DNA of 8,568 nucleotides from Candidatus Treponema excrementipullorum (GCA_018883625.1 JAHLFV010000225.1:1-8568); one strand, 5' to 3'; positions 1 through 5,842 are shown, counted from the first letter of the stretch. The notes: a model not told the origin generated them from the sequence alone. Numbers and translations: made by a program.

Positions 1-1
1 A

Positions 2-568
2 CTTGGTTCAGAAGCAAAAATGAAAATGCTGTCTTGGTTTAACGATTACATGTACAAACCTATCAGAAGAAGCCAGCTGTACGAAATTATAAGAAAAACC
101 CACGAACAACCTTTGGAGCTGGTATCTGTAGAAGAACCGGAAGAGGTAGTACAACCTGTTATTCCGTTAAAAACAAAAAAAGTTATTGCAGTTGATGATC
201 ATCCCGTAAACTTAAAGATTTTGACGGTATTTTTACAGTCTTTTCAGGCAGAAACAATTACTGCCACTACCGGTGCAGAAGCTATACAAGCCGCAAAAGA
301 GAATCCCGATGCCCACATAATTTTTATGGATATCCAATTACCTGATATGACAGGCTTGGAAGCCACAAAAATCATCAGAGCAGAAGGATTTAAAAACATT
401 ATTGTAGCCTGTTCTGCCAATTCCGATTCAGACTTGGTAGCAGAATATGCCAAAGTAGGTATAGAAGATTATATCGTTAAACCTTTCCAAAAATCTCAAC
501 TGGGAGACATTTTGGATAAGTGGTGCACTGTTTTGGAAGAAAGAGAGAAAGCCCATGATAAAAACTAA
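2..568 (+). CDS. Double receiver-domain protein, C-terminal part (probable hybrid sensor histidine kinase), truncated by window edge
   Basis: The reading frame is open to the window edge, so only the last 188 codons are visible. The first ~35 residues look like the end of a receiver domain (YMYKPI, with K19 in the conserved KP position). A linker rich in Glu, Val and Pro follows. Residues ~59-177 form a complete second receiver domain: acidic pair D65-D66 (AVDDHPVN), phospho-acceptor D110 (FMDIQLPDMTG), S132+6=S138 in the Ser/Thr switch position, and K160 in IVKPF. Receiver domains take a phosphoryl group from a histidine kinase. Two in tandem at a C-terminus, with the IQLPDMTG pattern, are typical of hybrid kinases, but the kinase part lies outside the window, so a stand-alone two-receiver protein is possible. 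No output domain follows the second receiver. The stop overlaps the start of the histidinol-phosphatase-like gene by 14 bases, so the two are probably co-transcribed. Confidence 0.85.
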   Translation, partial: LGSEAKMKMLSWFNDYMYKPIRRSQLYEIIRKTHEQPLELVSVEEPEEVVQPVIPLKTKKVIAVDDHPVNLKILTVFLQSFQAETITATTGAEAIQAAKENPDAHIIFMDIQLPDMTGLEATKIIRAEGFKNIIVACSANSDSDLVAEYAKVGIEDYIVKPFQKSQLGDILDKWCTVLEEREKAHDKN

Positions 569-1427
569 CTATCACACACACACCGATTTTTGCGACGGCC
601 AGGCGTCACCGGAAGTAATGGTACAAGAAGCCATAAAGCGTAATTTTGCAATCCTTGGATTTTCCGGTCACTGTTGTTATCCCTTTGCAGAAGATTGGCA
701 TATACAGGTTTCCCGTCTTGGGGAATATATGCAGGAGATTCGCCGTTTACAGGAAACATACAAAGATTCAATAGAAATACTGCTGGGGTTTGAAGCAGAT
801 TATCTGCCCCCTGTTACCCGACCGTCTCATCCGTGGTATAAAAGTCAGGGACTTGATTATACCATTGGGTCTTTGCACTATGTCATTACTCCCCAAGGAA
901 TCAGCACAATAGACGGTCCGGTAGAAGAAGTGGTAAAAGGTATAGAAACCCTTTTTTCCGGTAACGGCAGAAAGTTTGTAGAAAACTATTACGGCTTACT
1001 GCGGGAAATGATTCAGGAAGGGGGCTTTGATATTTTGGGTCATCTTGACTGTATACGGAAACGCAACGCCCTGTTGCATTTTTTTGACGAATCGGCTCCT
1101 TGGTATAAAGCGGAAATACAGGAAACTGCCAAAATCATTATTCAAAAAGGTGTCATTGTTGAAATAAACACCGGCGGCATGTTCCGTAAAGCCACCCAAA
1201 CACCCTACCCGGCCTTTGATATACTGTCTCTGCTGTGCGTCCGGGGAGTGCCGGTTACCGTTACCTCTGATACCCACAGTCCGCAAGGGCTGGATTTTGC
1301 TTTTGAAGAAACGTATCGCTATGCTTTTCAGGCAGGATATCGGGAATTAGTATACCTTACACGGGAAAAAGGCTCCGTAGTGCAAAAGTTTTTTCCCATT
1401 GAGCTTCAGCAGGGTTTGCAATTTTAA
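555..1427 (+). CDS. PHP-domain histidinol-phosphatase-like phosphoesterase
   Basis: The 290-residue protein belongs to the PHP superfamily and most resembles the HisJ/HisK histidinol-phosphate phosphatases, which remove phosphate from L-histidinol phosphate in histidine synthesis using a metal cluster. The metal-ligand motifs are all present in order: H7 and H9 (YHTHTDFCDG), H39 (GFSGHC), E80 (GFEADY), H108 (GSLHYV), H163 (LGHLDCIRK), E203 (EINTGG) and D239/H241 (TSDTHSP). The length is normal for the family. The protein has no signal peptide and should be cytoplasmic. The ATG lies inside the preceding receiver-domain gene (14-base overlap) behind only a weak purine-rich stretch (AGAGAAAG), which suggests translational coupling. 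No other histidine-synthesis gene is in the window, and many host-associated treponemes lack that pathway, so the true substrate could be another phosphomonoester. Family is confident; substrate is inference. Confidence 0.88.
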   Translation: MIKTNYHTHTDFCDGQASPEVMVQEAIKRNFAILGFSGHCCYPFAEDWHIQVSRLGEYMQEIRRLQETYKDSIEILLGFEADYLPPVTRPSHPWYKSQGLDYTIGSLHYVITPQGISTIDGPVEEVVKGIETLFSGNGRKFVENYYGLLREMIQEGGFDILGHLDCIRKRNALLHFFDESAPWYKAEIQETAKIIIQKGVIVEINTGGMFRKATQTPYPAFDILSLLCVRGVPVTVTSDTHSPQGLDFAFEETYRYAFQAGYRELVYLTREKGSVVQKFFPIELQQGLQF

Positions 1428-2155
1428 TGTCCGCGAGGTATCCGATCCAAATAGTCTTTTTCGGTTTTTAAGTCAGCATAAAGCAAGTCCACAAAAACCA
1501 CTGCCAAAGGAATTAAAGCACCCCACAGCGCTTTTCCGCCAAAGAGGGGACACAGCACAGCACACACAAGTCCGCCGACAGCAAAACAGGCAATCATAAA
1601 CAGATGAGTGGCAATCCGTTTCCAAGAGTCTGCGTTCTTTGTCTGTATCCATTTTCCAAGGTAAATACCGGTTTGTCGCAAATGGTTTGTACAGAAAGTG
1701 GTAGCCATGGGAATATCCCGAGCCTGACGGAAGGTATTATACTGCATAGAAGCAATAAAATTTACCGCAATATGGGTTATCTGAAAGGGAGCTGAATCGG
1801 GTAACAGTCCCAAAAGGAATAAAATCACTATTTCCAAGCCTACCAAAAAAGTATCCCATCGGATATGTCCTTTCTTTTTTATTCCTTCCGGTAACAATTC
1901 CGAAATCATTGTTCCGGCAAAATAAGCTGATATGGGCAAAAGGTAATACAGGGCTTTTTTCCATAGTCCCTGTCCCAAAGCAATAGACATTAAAACAAAG
2001 TTGGCTGTTTGGGCATTACAAAAAACGCCACCTCGGAGTAAATAGGTAAAGGCTCCCATATAGCCGCCGGCACACATAAGAAGAGCATAAATATGGCGGC
2101 GTTCACACTGCAAATATACTTGCTGCGGATCCAGGACTTCGTTACTTCCTGTCAT
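1424..2155 (-). CDS. YoaK/DUF1275 family membrane protein
   Basis: A 243-residue polytopic membrane protein of the DUF1275 (YoaK) family, whose function is not established. Family signatures are a Gly-rich first helix followed by the RGGVFCNAQTANFV stretch (about residues 41-54) and the mid-protein segment with SMQYNTFRQ and ATTFCTNHLRQT (about 136-162). About six hydrophobic segments are visible, near residues 23-43, 50-64, 68-87, 103-119, 184-203 and 207-226. I chose the ATG at 2155 over the in-frame ATG at 2177-2179 because a perfect TAAGGAGG site (2162-2169) sits six bases before it and would lie inside the longer version. The gene converges on the phosphatase gene: the two stop codons share bases in the sequence TTAA, leaving no room for a dedicated terminator. 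The C-terminus is charged (DLKTEKDYLDRIPRGH) and probably cytoplasmic. Confidence 0.88.
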   Translation of the reverse strand: MTGSNEVLDPQQVYLQCERRHIYALLMCAGGYMGAFTYLLRGGVFCNAQTANFVLMSIALGQGLWKKALYYLLPISAYFAGTMISELLPEGIKKKGHIRWDTFLVGLEIVILFLLGLLPDSAPFQITHIAVNFIASMQYNTFRQARDIPMATTFCTNHLRQTGIYLGKWIQTKNADSWKRIATHLFMIACFAVGGLVCAVLCPLFGGKALWGALIPLAVVFVDLLYADLKTEKDYLDRIPRGH

Positions 2156-2161
2156 AACATG

Positions 2162-2169
2162 CCTCCTTA
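2162..2169 (-). promoter_or_regulatory. Ribosome binding site deciding the YoaK-family start
   Basis: On the minus strand this reads TAAGGAGG, a near-perfect Shine-Dalgarno sequence, six bases before the ATG at 2155. It fixes the start eight codons downstream of the longest open frame. Confidence 0.8.
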
Positions 2170-2191
2170 CTGTAATCATTTCTCTGTATTA

Positions 2192-2220
2192 AAGATACTA
2201 CCAAAAGAGAGAATAAGCAA
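2192..2220 (-). promoter_or_regulatory. Putative sigma-70-type promoter of the YoaK-family gene
   Basis: On the minus strand TTGCTT (2215-2220) and TATCTT (2192-2197) are separated by exactly 17 bases. The position, about 35 bases before the ribosome binding site region's start codon, suits a short leader. Both boxes deviate from consensus, so this is a reasonable candidate and not a certainty. Confidence 0.45.
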
Positions 2221-2280
2221 ATCGGCAACCGAGCTACTAAACCCCAAGACTTTTGCTCTAGTCCTCTTTTTTTGATACAA

Positions 2281-2314
2281 AGTTAACTAGTTATTTTATA
2301 ATAAGTTATAACTA
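2281..2314. repeat. Cluster of AGTTA/TAACT half-sites (overlapping palindromes) upstream of the toxin-antitoxin module
   Basis: Five copies of AGTTA or its complement TAACT lie within 33 bases: 2281-2285, 2284-2288, 2289-2293, 2304-2308 and 2309-2313. They form the perfect palindromes AGTTAACT (2281-2288), AACTAGTT (2285-2292) and AGTTATAACT (2304-2313). TAGTTAT (2288-2294) and ATAACTA (2308-2314) are also inverted copies. The cluster lies between the divergent YoaK-family gene and the toxin-antitoxin genes and could be a binding region for a dimeric regulator. The AT-rich context raises the chance of random palindromes. Confidence 0.4.
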
Positions 2315-2378
2315 CCACCAATCATAGTTGGCAAAGGATTTTTATATTTTATGTATATAAATGTGTGTACAAATACCG

Positions 2379-2392
2379 TATAATGCATTATA
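2379..2392 (+). promoter_or_regulatory. Palindromic operator overlapping the -10 box of the toxin-antitoxin operon
   Basis: TATAATGCATTATA is a perfect 14-base palindrome. Its first six bases are a consensus -10 box (TATAAT, 2379-2384). It lies 9-22 bases before the AGGAGG of the antitoxin gene, so a transcript would start inside or just after it. No good -35 box is seen 16-18 bases upstream. Ribbon-helix-helix antitoxins usually repress their own operon by binding palindromes at the promoter, so this is the natural candidate operator. That role is inference from the family. Confidence 0.6.
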
Positions 2393-2400
2393 GTAATTTT

Positions 2401-2406
2401 AGGAGG
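2401..2406 (+). promoter_or_regulatory. Ribosome binding site of the antitoxin gene
   Basis: AGGAGG six bases before the ATG at 2413. It selects this start over the in-frame ATG at 2365, which has no such site and would place the promoter palindrome inside coding sequence. Confidence 0.8.
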
Positions 2407-2412
2407 TATGAT

Positions 2413-2667
2413 ATGGCAGTAGCAATAAAAGATGTAAGAATTGATTTACAAACAAGTGCTAGTCAAAAAACACTTCTTGAACAAGCAGCAGAATTAAAGC
2501 ATACCTCTCTTTCCTCATATATTTTAGCTTCATCATTAAAGCAAGCTCAATTAGATGTTGCTGAAAATGAAACTTTATTACTTTCTAATCGTGACAGAGA
2601 CCTTATTATGAGCATTTTGGAAAATCAACCGGAACCGAATGAAGCATTAAAAGGTTTATTCAAATGA
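2413..2667 (+). CDS. DUF1778/TacA-type ribbon-helix-helix antitoxin
   Basis: An 84-residue antitoxin of the DUF1778 (TacA) family. The N-terminal half looks like a ribbon-helix-helix DNA-binding fold: strand VRIDLQT (8-14), helix around SQKTLLEQAAELKH (17-30), helix around SLSSYILASSLKQAQ (32-46). The C-terminal part, LSNRDRDLIMSILENQPEP followed by NEALKGLF (57-83), matches the toxin-neutralising tail typical of this family (Leu-Ser-x-Arg-Asp, then Pro-x-Pro-Asn-Glu-x-Leu-Lys). The protein should bind and silence the acetyltransferase encoded next and, as a complex, repress the shared promoter. The stop codon overlaps the toxin start in ATGA, the usual coupling for such pairs. The start is set by AGGAGG at 2401-2406. 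Base composition is more AT-rich than the flanking genes. Confidence 0.9.
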   Translation: MAVAIKDVRIDLQTSASQKTLLEQAAELKHTSLSSYILASSLKQAQLDVAENETLLLSNRDRDLIMSILENQPEPNEALKGLFK

Positions 2668-3170
2668 ATGGAGAGTATACATTAATTTCCATAAAGGATA
2701 TCCGACAAAAATCCAGTCTAAAGAATTTTGATTGTGAAAACCAGGCACTAAATGAGTTTTTATCCAAATATGCACTGAAAAATGATCAACTTGGAATTGG
2801 TAAAACTTTTGTTGCATTGAGCCCACAAGAAAAAATTGTTGGCTATTTTACATTAGCAACAGCACAAGTTGCGTATCGAGAAATACCCGATAATTACAGA
2901 GTAAAATTACCCAAATATCCAATTCCGGCATTAAGGATTGCCAGACTGGCAGTTGATAAAGAACACAAAGGGAAAGGAATTGGTAAATGGCTTCTTGCAC
3001 AAGCTTTTATAAAGATTATTCACGTTGCAGATGTTACGGGAATATACTTTATTATTGTTGATGCAAAGGAAACTTCAAAATCCTTTTACGAGCATTACGG
3101 TTTTATAAAGTTTAATGATGAAGATTTAACATACTTCATCTTAGTTGATACGGTACGAAAAGCAATGTAA
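2664..3170 (+). CDS. GNAT-family acetyltransferase toxin, TacT-type
   Basis: A 168-residue GNAT acetyltransferase resembling TacT/AtaT-type toxins, which use acetyl-CoA to acetylate the amino group of aminoacyl-tRNA and so stop translation. Features: N-terminal FDCENQALNEFLSKYALKND (22-41) followed by GIGKTFVAL, the region expected in TacT relatives; a central strand and turn RIARLAVDKEHKGKGIG (91-107) with K102-G-K-G-I-G107 as the acetyl-CoA pyrophosphate loop; and FYEHYGF (141-147), where Y142 aligns with the catalytic tyrosine of Salmonella TacT by my reading. Length is normal and the gene appears intact. It starts in an ATGA overlap with the antitoxin, with AAAAGG nine bases upstream. The tRNA target cannot be told from sequence. 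Sampled 60-base lines hold 18-20 G+C, against 29 and 37 in two lines of the phosphatase gene, which suggests acquisition by transfer. Confidence 0.9.
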   Translation: MNGEYTLISIKDIRQKSSLKNFDCENQALNEFLSKYALKNDQLGIGKTFVALSPQEKIVGYFTLATAQVAYREIPDNYRVKLPKYPIPALRIARLAVDKEHKGKGIGKWLLAQAFIKIIHVADVTGIYFIIVDAKETSKSFYEHYGFIKFNDEDLTYFILVDTVRKAM

Positions 3171-3192
3171 AGATAACTACTAACAACATCCC

Positions 3193-3254
3193 CCAAAAGT
3201 GTTTCCGTAAGCTCAGTACACTTGGCGCCAAGGGTCAGCAGGTTTGGAGCTTAC
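3193..3254 (+). other. Inverted-repeat-rich leader upstream of the ferredoxin-like gene
   Basis: Several strong inverted repeats lie in the 150 bases between the toxin stop and the ferredoxin start. GTAAGCTC (3207-3214) pairs perfectly with GAGCTTAC (3247-3254). Between them sits the perfect 12-base palindrome CTTGGCGCCAAG (3221-3232). A competing stem joins AAGTGT (3197-3202) with ACACTT (3218-3223), which uses part of the palindrome and would enclose the left arm of the outer stem. The two foldings exclude each other, as in switches and attenuators, but I recognise no known riboswitch consensus. A DNA-binding site or remnant of a repeat element would also explain it. From 3255 to 3309 I see nothing clear. 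Confidence 0.45.
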
Positions 3255-3320
3255 TGTGTGACTGTGTTACCGACAGGGATAGTATTCTGTGATATGGTGG
3301 ATACACTATAAGGAGTAAGT

Positions 3321-3539
3321 ATGTTTGGAAGAAAAAAAGCACCTACATCTGAAAATGCCGTATTAAAAGTAAAGGCTCATCGCTGTCCTCAAAATCATCC
3401 CTGCCCTTCTGTTCGGGTATGTCCCGTAGGAGCTTTAAGTCAGGAAGGCTTTGCAGCTCCCACCGTAAACCAAGAAAAGTGCATTAAGTGCGGTAAATGC
3501 GTTCGTTACTGCCCAATGAAAGCTTTGGTGTTGGAATAA
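3321..3539 (+). CDS. Small ferredoxin-like 4Fe-4S binding protein with seven cysteines
   Basis: A 72-residue ferredoxin-type protein. The second half carries a canonical cluster motif, CIKCGKCVRYCP (C54, C57, C60, C64). The first half has CPQNHPCPSVRVCPVGAL (C22, C28, C34), with spacing Cx5Cx5CP in place of Cx2Cx2Cx3CP. By the usual crossed arrangement, C54/C57/C60 with C34 bind one full 4Fe-4S cluster, while C22, C28 and C64 leave the other site one cysteine short. It could hold a 3Fe-4S cluster, use a non-cysteine ligand such as H27, or be vestigial. A basic N-terminus (MFGRKK) precedes the domain. AAGGAG (3310-3315) lies five bases before the ATG. It is a single-gene unit closed by the hairpin at 3543-3572. 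The redox partner is not indicated by neighbours. Confidence 0.85.
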   Translation: MFGRKKAPTSENAVLKVKAHRCPQNHPCPSVRVCPVGALSQEGFAAPTVNQEKCIKCGKCVRYCPMKALVLE

Positions 3540-3542
3540 GAA

Positions 3543-3580
3543 AACCCCTGCCGGCAATCACCGACAGGGGTTGATTTTTA
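3543..3580. terminator. Bidirectional rho-independent terminator
   Basis: AACCCCTGCCGG (3543-3554) pairs with CCGACAGGGGTT (3561-3572) around a six-base loop. On the plus strand it starts four bases after the ferredoxin stop and is followed by GATTTTTA, with one C-A mismatch in the stem. On the minus strand that mismatch becomes a G-U pair, and the stem is followed by TTTTCTTATT, so it should also end transcription of the lipoprotein operon arriving from the other side. Confidence 0.85.
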
Positions 3581-3606
3581 GAGTAAATATCGAAGCAAGA
3601 ACTTCC

Positions 3607-3676
3607 ACGGAGTTACCACTCCGTACGGAGTTATCACTCCGCGGGAGTGGTAGCTCCGCCGGAATGTATACTCCGC
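3607..3676. repeat. Array of four adjacent 17-18 base hairpin repeats
   Basis: Four units abut without spacers: ACGGAGTTACCACTCCGT (3607-3624), ACGGAGTTATCACTCCGC (3625-3642), GGGAGTGGTAGCTCCGC (3643-3659) and CGGAATGTATACTCCGC (3660-3676). Each is an imperfect inverted repeat with arms of the GGAGT/ACTCC type around a four-base loop. Unit 3 is close to the reverse complement of unit 1, so longer foldings between units are possible. The array lies ten bases after the lipoprotein stop (minus strand) and 27 bases past the ferredoxin terminator. It may be a copy of a dispersed repeat family or an RNA 3' end structure. There are no unique spacers, so it is not CRISPR. Confidence 0.8.
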
Positions 3677-3686
3677 TTACCGGGTG

Positions 3687-5837
3687 TTAGGGCTGGCGGG
3701 TGGCAGAGTAATTCAAAATCGTATTTGGAAAACTAAGATTTCCTGAAGAACCAGTTTCACTCGACTTAATATGATTATCATCAGACTCTAAAACAACAAA
3801 ATAGTATTTATCAGTATCTTTCATTCTATACACTGCCCGGTAATTATTTTTTAGCTCATTGTCAAAACGGGCAAATTCATACGTACTTGTCTTTGTACTT
3901 AACATATACTTATAAGTAAAGGTAATAGACATATCTGAATTAAATACATACTTTATTGGACTTTCACCCACAAACACTGCTCCCGCAACACGGTCTACAA
4001 ATATCGGTCCGTAGTCGGTAAAATCTCCTCTTATCAAGCGACCGTTCTCAGGATCTTTAGAATCTGTTACATATATCAAATCCGGTGATTTTGCCAACAG
4101 TGTACAAGTTATTGTATCTGTACCGGCAGTGTATGTCACAACATTTCCCTGTGAGGAGGTTTTGTTATACACCGTACTCTGGGCTGTACTCATATAAGGT
4201 GTTGTTGTCACTGTCAAAGTATCTCCGGCAAACGTATATGTGTAAAGATTTAAACTCTTTCCCGTAGACTTATAATCAGGATTGTCTTCCCATACAGTTT
4301 TATATGCTCCCGAAGGTTTATATTCACTGTAATCGCGGAACAAATATTCTGCAGATGACAAAGTGAAATCTTCGGGAGGAGCGACTCGACTCATCTTATA
4401 ATTTCCACCATAAGATAACTTTTGACCTTCTACCAAAGCCCCATCAAGATGCATTGTGTAATATTTATTCTTTGTATTTCTATAACTTGCCCGAGCCTTT
4501 CCAAAAGCAGTCTCAGTCAAACTCTCTAAGGTATAGACCATATCGTCATAAGTATCGGTGAACTGTTTTCCGTCAGCACTAAAGAAAACATAAGCATTAT
4601 CATAATCGCTGTCATACCGGAAAACGGCATTCTTTACTCTATCATAAAAGTTTGGTCCCGGATCTTGGTAATCCAGAATAAGTTCTAACTCTGTATCCCC
4701 GTCTTTCAACTTGGCAAATCCAGTATCCGTCTTATCCAAACCTACAACGGTTTTTTCTCCGAATTTCAGAGAGCTTGAACCAACTACTTCGGGATTCGTA
4801 AAGACTTGCGGCTCATCCATCACACCATCATAATAATGAGTCTGAGTAATCGTCAGTGTATTACCATCTTCAGAAATTGCATACGTATACAAAATCAAAG
4901 AGTTGTTAACATCACGGATACTGTAAGTTTTACCCTTGAACATATCCTTTAATGCTTCCGGATCGATATTTTCTACAGAGTCTACATAGTAAGGAGATGT
5001 ACCGGGCCCTTCTTCCGAAGCCATAGGACGAGAGGGGTCTTTTATTGCAGGGAAGAATCCTATTGATTTGGTAGCAAGCATAGCATCTCTGTATTCTTGA
5101 TATAAGACCAGCTCACCACTTTCTTTTACATATCCTATAGGGTCGTATTCATAGAAAAACCGTTTTTCCCCGTAACTTTCCACAGGACCGAACCCATTAG
5201 GAACCTTATTACCTACAACAGTTGTTGTACTTGTTACCTTTGCATAGGCAAAAACAAATTTTGAATACGTGTCTACAGCTATCAAATATTGATCAAGATC
5301 AACAACGACAGCCTCTCCAATAATTCTGTAAAACAAAAAGCGTTGTAAACGATCAGAATTATTGTATGTTCCATCTGCCGCTATAAGAGGATTTTTATGA
5401 TCATAGCGATATATAGACAATGGATTCATACCGTATCCTTGAGCTTTCCAACCACGTTTATCAGCGTTAAAAGACACTTCGGGGTACCCCACTTTTACCT
5501 GAGACTCTGTCCACTGAGTTTCGTCTTCAAAAAATCCGTACTCAGGAATATTACTACCGTCAAATTCTACTTTTAGAAGCCACGTTTCAAATTTTGTGCC
5601 GTCAAATTTATAATCCGGCTTATTCCATTCACCTTTAATAAAGGGGTCTTTTTCCGGGTCAACGTCAATATCCGGTATTTCTATATCCTCACCCGGACCT
5701 GAATCTCCCCCGGAAGACCCACCGGTATTTTTGTTGGGAGAGTAGTAATAATAATCAGAATACTGTCCCAACATTCCCATGTTACATGAGGTAAAAAGAA
5801 CAGCAAACAAAATAGACAATAAAAAAACTCTCTTCAT
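3687..5837 (-). CDS. Large lipoprotein with duplicated internal module, function unknown
   Basis: A 716-residue predicted lipoprotein. The signal peptide (1-17) ends in the lipobox LFTSC, giving lipidated C18; a Tyr/Ser/Gly-rich tether (about 24-50, with YYYY at 29-32) follows. I recognise no catalytic domain. The C-terminal two thirds contain two related modules: about 301-465 and 500-684. Matching landmarks are SLILYTYA (313-320) with SLNLYTYT (528-535), DPGPNFYDRVKNAVF (392-406) with DYGPIFVDRVAGAVF (608-622), and YRNTKNKYYTMHL (452-464) with YRMKDTDKYYFVVL (670-683). Many alternating Thr/Tyr/Val stretches suggest beta structure. It lies five bases after the upstream barrel-like gene, and its ribosome site AAAGGA is formed by that gene's last Lys-Gly codons just before its stop, implying coupling. 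It should be envelope-anchored; inner or outer membrane, and surface exposure, cannot be read from sequence. Confidence 0.85.
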   Translation of the reverse strand: MKRVFLLSILFAVLFTSCNMGMLGQYSDYYYYSPNKNTGGSSGGDSGPGEDIEIPDIDVDPEKDPFIKGEWNKPDYKFDGTKFETWLLKVEFDGSNIPEYGFFEDETQWTESQVKVGYPEVSFNADKRGWKAQGYGMNPLSIYRYDHKNPLIAADGTYNNSDRLQRFLFYRIIGEAVVVDLDQYLIAVDTYSKFVFAYAKVTSTTTVVGNKVPNGFGPVESYGEKRFFYEYDPIGYVKESGELVLYQEYRDAMLATKSIGFFPAIKDPSRPMASEEGPGTSPYYVDSVENIDPEALKDMFKGKTYSIRDVNNSLILYTYAISEDGNTLTITQTHYYDGVMDEPQVFTNPEVVGSSSLKFGEKTVVGLDKTDTGFAKLKDGDTELELILDYQDPGPNFYDRVKNAVFRYDSDYDNAYVFFSADGKQFTDTYDDMVYTLESLTETAFGKARASYRNTKNKYYTMHLDGALVEGQKLSYGGNYKMSRVAPPEDFTLSSAEYLFRDYSEYKPSGAYKTVWEDNPDYKSTGKSLNLYTYTFAGDTLTVTTTPYMSTAQSTVYNKTSSQGNVVTYTAGTDTITCTLLAKSPDLIYVTDSKDPENGRLIRGDFTDYGPIFVDRVAGAVFVGESPIKYVFNSDMSITFTYKYMLSTKTSTYEFARFDNELKNNYRAVYRMKDTDKYYFVVLESDDNHIKSSETGSSGNLSFPNTILNYSATRQP

Positions 5838-5842
5838 AATTT

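Noticed and set aside
565..2179. Open frames on the opposite strand of the phosphatase and YoaK-family genes (such as minus 996-1286 and plus 1399-1599)
   Set aside because: They lie wholly within well-supported genes, have low-complexity or implausible translations and no ribosome sites.
2156..2179. Longer N-terminus for the YoaK-family protein starting at 2179
   Set aside because: The strong TAAGGAGG at 2162-2169 would then be inside the gene and no site precedes 2179.
2248..2273. Possible terminator (GACT...AGTC followed by a T run)
   Set aside because: The stem is only four base pairs, and no plus-strand gene lies upstream to be terminated.
2365..2412. Longer N-terminus for the antitoxin starting at 2365
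   Set aside because: It would place the TATAAT palindrome and AGGAGG inside coding sequence; the added residues do not resemble the family, and the ATG at 2413 has a perfectly placed ribosome site.
3200..3260. tRNA-like look (TAAGCTCAGT resembles a tRNA D-arm)
   Set aside because: No acceptor-stem pairing, no TTC-type T-arm at the right distance and no anticodon arm could be found.
3607..3676. CRISPR array
   Set aside because: The units abut with no unique spacers, are themselves palindromic, and no cas gene is present.
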